NCBI RefSeq assembly: GCF_949769195.1
Contig: NZ_OX458333.1
Coordinates: 1,302,001 to 1,366,000 of the forward strand
DNA: 64,000 nt
Direction: 5' to 3'
From: Methylocaldum szegediense
GTDB taxonomy: Bacteria; Pseudomonadota; Gammaproteobacteria; Methylococcales; Methylococcaceae
The translations under genes and the position numbers were made by a program. Below, one piece after another: positions 35,610 through 44,921 of the stretch. The notes beneath the pieces were generated by a model. The model saw only the letters and a program-made list of their open reading frames with translations. It ran no database searches and was not told where the DNA came from. Position 1 is the first letter of the stretch, and each line of letters opens with the position of its first letter.

Positions 35610-37118
35610 TTAGCGACTGTCGGCTGTCAGGAGGAAGCCTGTTCCTCCGTTTGGGCCGGAATCATCGTCCACTGTTCGCATCACTGTGCTGGGCCGCGAG
35701 CTGGACGATCTTGGGGTAGGAAAGGTGATTCCTTCGTTGAGTGTCGGTAACCGGATGCTGAAGGTGGAACCTAGGCCAGTACCCGGGCTCGATGCCGTAA
35801 TTTCTCCGCCGTGCATTTCCACCAACCGTTTGACCACGGTAAGCCCAATGCCTAGTCCGCCCTGAGACCGATCCAGGGTGCGCGTGCCTTGTTGGAATAG
35901 GTCGAAAATTGTCGGCAAGAGCTCCGCTGATATGCCCGTGCCGTTGTCGCGCACCTGGATCTCGCTCTCGGCGCCGACCTGCTGGGCAACGATCTCGATA
36001 CGACCGCCTTCTGGAGAGTATTTGCTGGCATTGTCGAGCAGGTTGAGCACCACTTGGGCGAGACGTACGGCATCACCTTCCATCCAAATCGGCTGTTCAG
36101 GCAGACGGACATCAAGCTGTTGTTGTTTAGCCAGGATGAAGCCGTGCGCCATTTCCGAGACGGATTTAATCACGTCTACGAGGTCGAGCCGTTCTTTCTT
36201 CAGGGAGATCTTGCCACGCGCAATCCGAGAAACATCCAGCAAGTCGTCGACCAGGCGGGCGAGATGCTTCACTTGTCGTTTGATGATGTCCTTGGCCCAG
36301 TTGAGCCGCGTATCTTCCAGCTTCAACATGTCGAGAATATGGGTTGCATTGCTGATGGGAGCCAAGGGGTTTCGGAGTTCGTGAGCCAGCATGGCTAGGA
36401 ATTCGTCCTTGTGTTGATCGGCTTTGCGAAGGGCCGCCTCTGCCTCTTTGTGCGAGGAGATGTCACGGCTCACGATGGCGATGCCCACCGGTTCGCCGGT
36501 GCTGTCCTTAATGAAGAAGACGTTGTACATCATCCAGATAGCAGCGCCGGTCCTGAAATGACGGAACCGAATCTCCACATCGGCGTGTCCCTCGCGCATG
36601 ACGCGCGGGAAAAATTCTTCTAGGATGAAGCGCTGGTCTTCTGGGAAGAAGAACTCTTGAATCGGAGTGCGCGCGCACTGATCCAGGTTGTCTAGGCCGA
36701 TCAGCCGCATGCCGGCTTCGTTGATGTAAAACGGCCTGAGATTCATATCGCATATGCCGATAAAGTCCAGGCTGTTTTCGGCGAGAGAAACGAATTTTTG
36801 CCGTTCCAGCTCCATGTGCTTGCGTTCGGTAATATCGCGCAGCGCGATGACATAACCGGGTTGTCCATCCCATTCGATCGGTGCGGAACGCATCTCCGCC
36901 CAGGCAAGTCCGTTCGGGCGGATCAGATTGATGTCCTGGTGGCTGCTCTTGTCGGGATTGACCGGGATCGCCAGCGACTGCCCGATCAGCGGGTTACGAG
37001 CTAGCAGGGTTTCGGCCGCTTGGTTGGCGTAGAGTACAACGCCCTGGCTATCAACAACCAAAACGCCGTCCGTGATCGTGTCGAGGATCAAGTCGAGTTT
37101 GCGAAGCCGGGTGGTCAT
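35610..37118 (-). CDS. PAS-domain sensor histidine kinase
   Basis: A 502-aa soluble sensor kinase without clear membrane segments. Two PAS domains (about 5-100 and 110-228, each ending in a DITERK/DISSHKE-type PAC end) precede the dimerisation domain with phospho-accepting His246 in LAHELRNPLAPIS and an ATPase domain with N- and G-boxes (LNLLDNASKYSPEGG, VRDNGTGISAE, GGLGIGLTVVKRL). It starts 16 bases after the stop of the receiver-KaiB gene, so the two are probably a two-component pair. The C-terminal 35 residues are low complexity. Confidence 0.9.
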   Translation of the reverse strand: MTTRLRKLDLILDTITDGVLVVDSQGVVLYANQAAETLLARNPLIGQSLAIPVNPDKSSHQDINLIRPNGLAWAEMRSAPIEWDGQPGYVIALRDITERKHMELERQKFVSLAENSLDFIGICDMNLRPFYINEAGMRLIGLDNLDQCARTPIQEFFFPEDQRFILEEFFPRVMREGHADVEIRFRHFRTGAAIWMMYNVFFIKDSTGEPVGIAIVSRDISSHKEAEAALRKADQHKDEFLAMLAHELRNPLAPISNATHILDMLKLEDTRLNWAKDIIKRQVKHLARLVDDLLDVSRIARGKISLKKERLDLVDVIKSVSEMAHGFILAKQQQLDVRLPEQPIWMEGDAVRLAQVVLNLLDNASKYSPEGGRIEIVAQQVGAESEIQVRDNGTGISAELLPTIFDLFQQGTRTLDRSQGGLGIGLTVVKRLVEMHGGEITASSPGTGLGSTFSIRLPTLNEGITFPTPRSSSSRPSTVMRTVDDDSGPNGGTGFLLTADSR

Positions 37119-37134
37119 GGTTGATTAAACTCGC

Positions 37135-37836
37135 TTAAACGATGATGGTTTGTACGCCGACTCCTTTCGCATGGGTGGTAATGGCTGCCATGATGGAAGG
37201 GACCCGCGACAAATCGCCGAGCAGTTTCAGCACCGGCTCCGGCACATCGCGAACCAGCATCGGTGTTGCAAACACGTCTTTTTCCAAGGCTTTTTCCGGC
37301 ATGCCCAAGACTTCGACCACGTCCAAAACCCATTGTCCCGGATCGTAGAGGCGGGAAAGCGCAGCGGTCATTTCTTCGACCAAACGGCGGGTTTCGCTGT
37401 TCAAGGACACCACGTATAGCGTCAGCACCAGTTTGTGCTCTTTTCCGCGCCGTTCATTCTGAGGGGTGATGACCCGAGCGACCTGGGCGAGATCGCGGAT
37501 CTGCTGAGCGGACAGCGGCTTGGTCGCCAGTTCGAACTGAATACCCTCCTCACTTACATCTCTCAGTTCCTCCATGTATTCAGTGGCAAAAGCGGTGACG
37601 ATATAGATGTTCAGCGTTTCATCGATGGCTTTCAGGCGGCGCAAGGTTTCAACGCCATCGATGCCGGGCATCCGTAGGTCGAGAAAAATCAGATCGGGAC
37701 GTTCGGCACGGACCAGCTCGATGCCTTGAAAACCGTTTTCCGCCTCGCGTACCGAGAAATTGTCGGCCTCCAAAATCAGCTTGAAGGCGCTGCGCACGGC
37801 GGGATCGTCGTCGATTACGAGGATATTGTTGGACAT
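37135..37836 (-). CDS. Response regulator receiver fused to a KaiB-like domain
   Basis: A 233-aa protein. Residues 1-122 are a receiver domain with acidic pocket IDDD, phospho-acceptor Asp53 (LIFLDLRMPG) and the TAFA and TKPLS motifs. Residues about 135-218 match the KaiB/thioredoxin-like clock fold: KLVLTLYVVSLNSETRR, VLDVVEVLGMPEKALEKDVFATP and LVRDVPEPVLKLLGDLS, where the TPMLV-PEPV-GDLS order is the KaiB signature. No DNA-binding domain is present. KaiB domains bind KaiC-like ATPases or sensor kinases. It lies between a giant hybrid kinase and a PAS kinase on the same strand, suggesting a phosphorelay whose output is a protein-protein switch; that is inference. Confidence 0.88.
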   Translation of the reverse strand: MSNNILVIDDDPAVRSAFKLILEADNFSVREAENGFQGIELVRAERPDLIFLDLRMPGIDGVETLRRLKAIDETLNIYIVTAFATEYMEELRDVSEEGIQFELATKPLSAQQIRDLAQVARVITPQNERRGKEHKLVLTLYVVSLNSETRRLVEEMTAALSRLYDPGQWVLDVVEVLGMPEKALEKDVFATPMLVRDVPEPVLKLLGDLSRVPSIMAAITTHAKGVGVQTIIV

Positions 37837-37869
37837 GTCTTATATCGTGTCTCTCATGTATTCGATCGC

Positions 37870-40800
37870 TCAAACATGGGGAAATCGCAGCCGCATGCAA
37901 CAGCCGTTTCCCACTGAACTCTCCACTTGGATATGGCCTCCTACATCCTGGACTAGACGGCGGATGACCGATAAGCCGAGGCCGGTGCCTTTCCCGGGCG
38001 GCTTGGTCGTGAAAAACGGATCGAAAATCTTAGTTTGCACTTCTGGCGGGATACCGTGACCGTTGTCCGCCACGCTCATTTCCAGCATGCCGTCGATGGG
38101 CTTGACTACGATTTCGATTCGTGGCTGTTGGCTATCGGCTAGCGCGTCACGGGCATTGATGATCAGATTGATCAGGATCTGCTGCAGACTGTCGGCGGCA
38201 CAGCGAATGGCCGGCAGATCGTCGGCGGCCAGGGCATCGACCTTGATGCCGCTTTTGCTCAACTCTCCTTCCAGCAGCAACAGGCTTTGTCGGATCACCT
38301 CCGACATCTGACAGGTGTCGCTTGGAGTCGACCGGGTATGGACGAACACCAGCATGTTGCTGACGATTTTTTTGATGCGATGGATTTGCTGTAGTGCCTG
38401 ATTGAGGATTTCTTTCGATTTTTCATCCTTGCTTCGTTCCGCGGCGAATTCGACGAAATTCATCACGCCCATCAATGGGTTGTTGATCTCATGCGCCACA
38501 CCCCCGACCAGCGTTCCCAGGGCGGAGAGTTTTTCCATTTGCAGCATATGTTCCTGGCTTTCTTGTAGCTTGGTGTAGGCTTTGCGGGTTTGTTCGAGGA
38601 GGCGAGCGTTTTCCAGCGAGATCGCCGCTTGGGCGGTCAACAACTCGGTCATATCGGTCTTTTCGGCGGTAAAAACCCCGGCCGACAGTCGATTTTCCAA
38701 ATAGAGCAGGCCGATGAGTTCGGTCTGTTTGATGATCGGTAGGCACAGCACCGAACGCAGTTTCAGCGCCTGCACTTCCGGAGTGTTCTGGAATTCGCCT
38801 TCGGCCATGGCATCGTGCAGCAACACTTTCTTGCGTGTGCGCAGCACGTAGTTGACGATGGCTCGGCTGACGCTACCGCGGATCTGATCAAGGCGGAGGT
38901 ATTGGGGATTAACGATATGTTTTTCGCCGATATGACTTTCCGCGGCAACCAACAGCTCATCCGCCTCCTTGATCAGCAGATAGCCGTGCTGTGCCCCCGA
39001 GCTTTCCAGCACGACGCTCATGATCTTTTGCATGAGCCGATTCAGATCGACTTCCGCCGACAAAGCCAGCGCAGATTTGATCAGATAATTGAAGTCGAGA
39101 TTCGGCAGCGTAGCCGTCGTGTCGAGGGCGACCGTCTTTTCGGCGCGAACGGGGTAGTCCGGTTCGGTATAAGGGACACGTTGCTGCAATAGTGCGTGTT
39201 TACGATCCGCCCCGCATGCCCGGTAGATGCGCCGTGCTGCATCGTAATAAAGCTCGGCATCGCCGAGATCGCCGGCGACGACCACATCGGCCAATGCTTC
39301 ATATAAATGGCCGGTGAGCAGCCCGTAGTTCTGTGCCTGTGCGATCGCGATGGCATCCAAATACAGGTTGCGGGCTTCGCGCAGCTGGTTTTTGGCGCGG
39401 GCGATTTCAGCGTGAACAAAGGCCAAGAAAGGCTTTAGCAGCGGGCCGAGGCGGGCCCAGGTTTCGAGCTTGCTCAGCAACGGGGCGATTTCCGCTTCGA
39501 GCGTGGGCCAGTCGGTACCTTCGGGCCAGCGCAAGCGATTGACGATGCGGAAGGCATACCAGAGACGCTTCAGCACGTTATCGGTCAAGCCGTGCAGATA
39601 ACGTTCCACCGTTTGCAAGGAAACGGCGGCAGCGGCGTAATCGCCCAAATAGTGCTGGGCAAATCCCAAGAGCGCGAAATAACTGCCGGAAGCCGCGACA
39701 TAATTGTTGGTTTCCCAGCGCGCCAGCGTTTCGGTCATGTCGACCGGCTGGTAGTCGGATTTCATCGGTGCTACCCAGCCGGCTAGCACAGCTTCGGCGA
39801 GACCGACCGAGAACGACAGCTGGTTCTTGCGGGAAAATTGCAGGCATTCTTCGGCGGCTTCTTCGACCAGATGAAGGTTCTTGCCCTGCACCTGCAAATT
39901 CCACATCAAAGGGCCGTAGGACAGACCGGCGTTATACAAGTCCCCGCAATTCTTGCCGCACTGAATGGCTTTGTGACAGTAATTGACGATCTCGGCCGGA
40001 TGACTGCGCGAATGCATGTTGCACCAGACGATGCCGTTCATGCCGCGGGTCGCGCCGAAGGTATTGGGGTGTCTCTCGCATAGATCGTGGGCCAGATCCT
40101 GATAACGGAAGGCCAGTTCGAATTTGCCCTGTTCGCCGAGATTGAGGCCCATGATCGAAAACGAATAAATCACCGATTCGTCCATGCCGCCTTGCAGGCA
40201 ATGGAGAGTCGATTGCGCCGCCGAAAGATACAGCTGAGGTACCAGGCCGGACATATAGAGATCGGGGATCAGCTCGCTGTAGAACGCCAGCTCGATCTTG
40301 CTTTTGCGGTCCTGGGTAAAAGGCATGTGCAAGATAGTCGTCCAGACGTCGCCTTGCCGTTCGATTTCCGCCATCAGGGCTTCCATCCGCTGGTGGGCGA
40401 TCTCGGCCTCCTCCGGAATCGATTTGTCGAAATAAGCTAGGCCCCGGTTGGCGGTCGCGATCGCCTCGTTGAAATTGCCGAACGAGGACAATGACGTGGT
40501 CTGTTCCGCCAGGGCCTCGGCTTTGTCCAAGTCGGAGGCGGCGTATTCGATCAAGTGATTGAGTAGCGCTTCCGATCGTTCATAACGGCCGCACATCAGC
40601 TCGGTCTTGGCCAAACGCTGGTAGATGCGAAACGTCAGATCATAAGCCTCGCGCCAGCAATCCTCCGGCAGATAGTCGTGGGCTTTCTGGAAAAAATCGT
40701 TGGCGGCATCCCCGGCCAGCGCGTCCAGCGCCTTGTTGCCGGCATGGAAGTTGATATCGACCAGCCGGTATGCCAGAGCGCGGTCTATCTCCGCAGGGCG

Positions 40801-43041
40801 GCCCAGGTTGAGGTGAGCGGCGATGGTAAACAGGTTATCGATGGTTTCGAGGTCGGTTCCCGCCGGTACTGCTTGCAACAGACGGTTACCGATACGCCAG
40901 TGGATCGCGGGCCTGGTCTCGGGGTCGACCTGGCGCAGCACCGCTTCCTGTACCCGGTCGTGGACGAACTGCAAATCGGATTTGTTCTCCAGCAGCATGC
41001 CCAGATTCAAGACCGGCTTCAAATCTTCAAACAGCCTTTCGATGGGCATGTCCAATACCAGCGACACGTCTTCGATACTGAAACGGTTGCCCATACAGGC
41101 GCAGTGATCGAGGATGTGCAGGGTTTCAGCGGGTAGTTTGCGCACCTTGGAGCTGAACAACTCCACGACCGAAGTCGGCATCTGTGTGTCGCGAATGCGA
41201 TTGATGTCCCAATGCCAGTGCTGTTCGGCATCGGTTATCAGCAAATTTTCGTTGTAGAGCCAAGCCAAGCTTTCGCTGACGAAGAGAGGGTTGCCTTCGG
41301 TGAGGTGGGCGATGAATTCCGCTAGGTTGGCCGTGGCTTCCAGCGAAGAGTCCAGGATATAGGCCACCATCTCATGGCAGTCGGCATCGGTGAGCGGTTC
41401 CAGGCGAATTTCGGCGAACGGCTGTTGGTATTCCTGGATATTGCGGATCAGCTTGCTGAGCGGGTGGCTGCCGTCGACTTCGTTGTGCCGATAGGCGCCC
41501 ATGAAAAACAAATAGGGATGTTCATCATGGTTGTTGAACAGATTCTGCAGAAAATCGAAGGTTGCGCTGTCGCACCATTGCAGATCGTCGATGAACAGCA
41601 CCAAAGGGTTCTCCTCGCTGGCTAGACAAGCGAGAAATTGGCCGAACAAATTGTTGAAACGGTTGCGGGCTTCGACCGGAGGCAGATGGGGCACTTCCGG
41701 CTGCGGGCCGATGATGAATTCCAGTTCGGGCAACACGTCGATGATGACGCTGCCGCTGTTTCCCACGGCGTCGAGTATCTTCTTCCGCCACTCCCGGACT
41801 TGTGCGTCGCTTTCCGTCAAGAAGATACGCATTAGGTTGCGTAGGGCTTGAATCAGCGAGCTGTAGGGGATGTTTTTCTGATACTGGTCGAACTTACCGG
41901 AAGTAAAGTAACCGCGATTTTGAACCAACGGTTTTTGCAACTCCTGAATCAACCGGGTCTTGCCGATGCCGGACAGACCGGAGATGAAAACCGAGCGAAA
42001 ATTGCCGCGTACGACTTCGTCGTATTGCCGCCTGATCAGCTCGCTTTCGGCCTGACGGCCGACCATCTTGGAAATAAAGATGACCCGGCGGGTACGATCG
42101 TACTGGCCGATGACAAACGCCGATACGCGGCCAGTGGCGGCATATTCCGTCTTGCATCGCATCAGGTCGGCCAATAGCCCCGCTGTGCTCTGATAGCGCT
42201 TCTCCGGCTGCTTGACGGTGAGCTTGGCGATGATATCGGCCAAAGCCTCGGGAAGCTCCGGTTTGACTTCATTGACCCTAGGCGTTTCCTCGGCCAGATG
42301 CGAATGGATCAGCTCCAAAGGGTCACTGGAAAAAAATGGCAGTCGACCGGTCAGCAACTCAAAGAACACTATTCCCAACGAGTACAAATCGGTCGAGAAA
42401 TCGACGCGATAGTTGATACGGCCGGTCTGTTCCGGCGAGGTGTAGGCTAAGGTATGGCGCACGAATTCCGGGTCGTAGATGAAATGGCTGACGTCCCGAA
42501 TGTCGAGCGGTGTGATGAAATCGGTCAGCCGCAGAGTCAATGTTCCCGGTTGAATCAGAATGTTGTGGGGCTTGATGCCGCCGTGGGTGATACCAGCATC
42601 ATGTACCGCGTGCAGCGTATCGGCCAGGGTACAAGCCAGTGTAAAAAAGTCGTTGAGATCGAGCTTATTTTGGTGTGCCGCCCAACGATTCAGCGTTTGC
42701 CCCGCAAACCAGGGCTGAACGATAAACTGAAGGTCACCATACGATTCCAAGGAGAGCGGCGTAAAAACACGGGGATCGTGCAGCACTTTCAAGCGTTCGA
42801 TTTTCTGGCGCAGATGACGTGACTGGTCGTCCCAGCTCGACAGCTGTTTCAGCAGCTTGATGACCAGCGGCTGATCCGGGACGTGTATGTGGTAGCCCTT
42901 GAATACCGAGGCCTGCAAGCTTTCGCCAAGTCTCTCGGTCGCAACGTAATTGCCCAGCTTCGGGAGACTTTGCGGCTGTTGTTTCCTTGCTACATTGTTC
43001 GCTTGAGGCGAGTTTTCTGGGATGTGGGATATACCAGGCAT
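37870..43041 (-). CDS. Giant Ser/Thr-kinase-like/AAA ATPase/GAF histidine kinase hybrid
   Basis: A 1723-aa soluble multidomain regulator. Residues about 30-300 form a Ser/Thr-kinase fold with the VAIK-type Lys62, but the catalytic loop reads THGGIKPHN (Gly155 where HRD has Asp) and the magnesium motif reads DFI (Asp174 kept). Residues about 328-600 are an STAND-like ATPase with Walker A GLSGIGKT (355-362) and LVLFIDDLQWCDSAT. A long TPR-like helical region follows to about 1290, then a GAF domain (LMQKIMSVVLESSGAQHGYL), then a histidine kinase with His1517 (GGVAHEINNPLMG) and ATPase motifs to the C-terminus. This is the architecture of cyanobacterial and proteobacterial PKN/HK hybrids. The receiver-KaiB gene starts 34 bases downstream. 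Confidence 0.9.
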   Translation of the reverse strand: MPGISHIPENSPQANNVARKQQPQSLPKLGNYVATERLGESLQASVFKGYHIHVPDQPLVIKLLKQLSSWDDQSRHLRQKIERLKVLHDPRVFTPLSLESYGDLQFIVQPWFAGQTLNRWAAHQNKLDLNDFFTLACTLADTLHAVHDAGITHGGIKPHNILIQPGTLTLRLTDFITPLDIRDVSHFIYDPEFVRHTLAYTSPEQTGRINYRVDFSTDLYSLGIVFFELLTGRLPFFSSDPLELIHSHLAEETPRVNEVKPELPEALADIIAKLTVKQPEKRYQSTAGLLADLMRCKTEYAATGRVSAFVIGQYDRTRRVIFISKMVGRQAESELIRRQYDEVVRGNFRSVFISGLSGIGKTRLIQELQKPLVQNRGYFTSGKFDQYQKNIPYSSLIQALRNLMRIFLTESDAQVREWRKKILDAVGNSGSVIIDVLPELEFIIGPQPEVPHLPPVEARNRFNNLFGQFLACLASEENPLVLFIDDLQWCDSATFDFLQNLFNNHDEHPYLFFMGAYRHNEVDGSHPLSKLIRNIQEYQQPFAEIRLEPLTDADCHEMVAYILDSSLEATANLAEFIAHLTEGNPLFVSESLAWLYNENLLITDAEQHWHWDINRIRDTQMPTSVVELFSSKVRKLPAETLHILDHCACMGNRFSIEDVSLVLDMPIERLFEDLKPVLNLGMLLENKSDLQFVHDRVQEAVLRQVDPETRPAIHWRIGNRLLQAVPAGTDLETIDNLFTIAAHLNLGRPAEIDRALAYRLVDINFHAGNKALDALAGDAANDFFQKAHDYLPEDCWREAYDLTFRIYQRLAKTELMCGRYERSEALLNHLIEYAASDLDKAEALAEQTTSLSSFGNFNEAIATANRGLAYFDKSIPEEAEIAHQRMEALMAEIERQGDVWTTILHMPFTQDRKSKIELAFYSELIPDLYMSGLVPQLYLSAAQSTLHCLQGGMDESVIYSFSIMGLNLGEQGKFELAFRYQDLAHDLCERHPNTFGATRGMNGIVWCNMHSRSHPAEIVNYCHKAIQCGKNCGDLYNAGLSYGPLMWNLQVQGKNLHLVEEAAEECLQFSRKNQLSFSVGLAEAVLAGWVAPMKSDYQPVDMTETLARWETNNYVAASGSYFALLGFAQHYLGDYAAAAVSLQTVERYLHGLTDNVLKRLWYAFRIVNRLRWPEGTDWPTLEAEIAPLLSKLETWARLGPLLKPFLAFVHAEIARAKNQLREARNLYLDAIAIAQAQNYGLLTGHLYEALADVVVAGDLGDAELYYDAARRIYRACGADRKHALLQQRVPYTEPDYPVRAEKTVALDTTATLPNLDFNYLIKSALALSAEVDLNRLMQKIMSVVLESSGAQHGYLLIKEADELLVAAESHIGEKHIVNPQYLRLDQIRGSVSRAIVNYVLRTRKKVLLHDAMAEGEFQNTPEVQALKLRSVLCLPIIKQTELIGLLYLENRLSAGVFTAEKTDMTELLTAQAAISLENARLLEQTRKAYTKLQESQEHMLQMEKLSALGTLVGGVAHEINNPLMGVMNFVEFAAERSKDEKSKEILNQALQQIHRIKKIVSNMLVFVHTRSTPSDTCQMSEVIRQSLLLLEGELSKSGIKVDALAADDLPAIRCAADSLQQILINLIINARDALADSQQPRIEIVVKPIDGMLEMSVADNGHGIPPEVQTKIFDPFFTTKPPGKGTGLGLSVIRRLVQDVGGHIQVESSVGNGCCMRLRFPHV

Positions 43042-43192
43042 GACAGATAGTCTCGGGCTAACGCCAACGGCTTCGTGACCACAAGGCCGTAAGGCTTGAC
43101 AAGAACGAGGCTGTTATGAGTCTTGATATCACTATGTGGTTATAGACGTGCTCGTTGCCTCGTGGTCCATGTATCACAACATCGATAAACCT

Positions 43193-43590
43193 TTGCGCAT
43201 GGAGCTCAGTGAAGCTCAACATCAGGAAATAGCCCGTTATTTGCCGCGCCAGAGCGGCGTTGTACGTCTCCTGAACCTCCAGGCGCTCAGCACGATTCTG
43301 TATGTCGTCGAACACGGCTGCGCTTGACGCCGCCACTTGCCGAAACGCTTTGGTCCTTGGCAAGCGGTGTATACCCGGATGATGCGGTAGCCGAAAAACA
43401 GGGCGCTCGATGCCCTGTTCAAGCAACTGCAACACCAGCAGATCATTCAGACCAAAGTCCAAGTTTTCAGGCGGAACAACATGGTCGTTGATGTCCAAGT
43501 GAAAGGCACCGGTGCAATGAGAAAAACGATCGCCAAAGCGTCGACAAACCGCGTAACGGATGGACCACGAAAATTCATTTGCTTGCCGCG
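43193..43590 (+). pseudogene. IS5-family transposase remnant
   Basis: Reading the plus strand, ELSEAQHQEIARYLP and VVRLLNLQALSTILYVVEHGC match the start of IS5-type transposases, followed after an in-frame stop by LPKRFGPWQAVYTRMMR, ALDALFKQLQHQQII and, in a shifted frame, GWTTKIHLLAAH. At least two stops and one frameshift disable it. The C-terminal catalytic half is missing or unrecognisable. Confidence 0.7.
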
Positions 43591-44154
43591 CATGAGTGGC
43601 ATGTCGTAAATCGCTGCCTCGCTTACCAAGCTCGTTATGCTTGTGGGTTTACTAATTGCTGCAGAGTTTTTGGAGCTTTCGTTGCCTGTATCGCGCATTT
43701 GATGTTGATGAGGTCGGTAAGTTCCGATTGGTCCCGGGCGAAAGGGATTGTTTAATCGGATCGGGCGTGATTTCCAGGAACCACAACTTTCACTGTGCCG
43801 CCATGACACTGAGACGGAAAGCTGCACGTCGCCTCTAAAGTGTCGCGTCAAACATCCCATATTCTTGCTTTGGTCACGGGAATGTGTGTTGGTAGCATTG
43901 GTCGGCTTTGCCGTGAAATTTGGTTCACTCAGATTGTGTAAACAATGAGAGTGTGTTCACGCTGTCGACATGCCGGCATCCAATCAGGGGGAGGAGGACG
44001 TAAATCGGTGGGTACCAGCAATTTCGTGAGACCAGCCCAGGCTTTTTGTTGCTTTTTTAGGTAGGCCAGATCCGTCAGCGAGGCGGTGGCGCAGGATATC
44101 GGAATGGACCAGGCCACAGGATAACGTCAATAACCGGACCCGGTTTCCGGCGCT
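43591..44154. other. Degenerate intergenic stretch
   Basis: No reading frame in this 0.56 kb has convincing similarity, start context or codon pattern. It lies between the IS5 remnant and the Slp-like pseudogene and is probably decayed sequence. Confidence 0.5.
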
Positions 44155-44558
44155 GACCAGTATTCCTTCGCGGAGACTAGCGGCGATCCGGAGGCGTTCA
44201 TAGGGCACAAAGTCATCCTGGGAGGGGAGGTGGCTTGCGCCGAGTTTCGGCCGGCGGTTGCGGAAATCGAAATCTGGCAAAAGCGGTTGGATTCCGGCGA
44301 TCGTCCCGAAGCGAGTTTCGAGACTTCCCGGACCGCTTTCTGATCCGGTGCACGGGTGCAACCGATACCGCGGAAGACTTCCACGCCCGTCCGATCACCG
44401 TTGCCGGGGAGATTCAGGAAGAGGTGGTCCGTGAAGGGGAAGTCCGGCCTCTAGGTCGCTTCCTCTACCTCTGTCCCGCTACCCAATGGTCGACTGCGCC
44501 AAATCCACGTGTAGCTCATGCGCTGGAAGATTCCCAACGCCTACGCCCCGACTTGTGA
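44155..44558 (+). pseudogene. Slp-family outer-membrane lipoprotein remnant
   Basis: In one frame from 44155 the sequence reads DPEAFIGHKVILGGEV, EIEIWQKRLDSGDRPEAS and a stop; in another frame it continues HARPITVAGEIQEEV and REGEVRPLGRFLYLCPA. Together these match the core of Slp/YeaY lipoproteins (Y-x-G-x-x-V-x-x-GGE, Q-x-PLD-x-x-DRP, VTVVGEV, EVRPLGE-x-x-Y-x-YP). The lipoprotein signal is missing and at least one frameshift at about 44340 breaks the frame, so the gene is dead. Confidence 0.65.
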
Positions 44559-44921
44559 TGCCGGTCTTCGCGGGGGGCGAGTGCACGGCTACGGCTATCC
44601 CTATCACCATCAACCTTATTAGCTTGGTCTGCCGCCGCAGTAATCGACAACTGGCGGGGATCGGGAGCATGGTTTGGTCGAAGCTATCGCCCTTGCCACT
44701 CACACTTGGATCGCGTTCCTATAACGCAACTCGCCGCCCTTTGGTACCCGATTTCAATGTCGCTGAGCTGAGACAGGTTCCACTCTTTTGTCAGCTTTTG
44801 ATGACATCAAAATCCGCTTTTTCCGACTTGAAGCGGGCGTGCGCTTCGGTGTCCACTACCAGCCCAACAGCGAGGCTCCGTTCGCCTCGACGTCGTCGTT
44901 CTCTCAAAAGCCGAAGTCACC
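44559..44921. other. Intergenic stretch before the C39-type gene
   Basis: About 360 bases without a credible gene. It must contain the promoter region of the exported C39-type protein if that gene is still expressed, but I see no strong -35/-10 pair or other motif. Confidence 0.4.
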
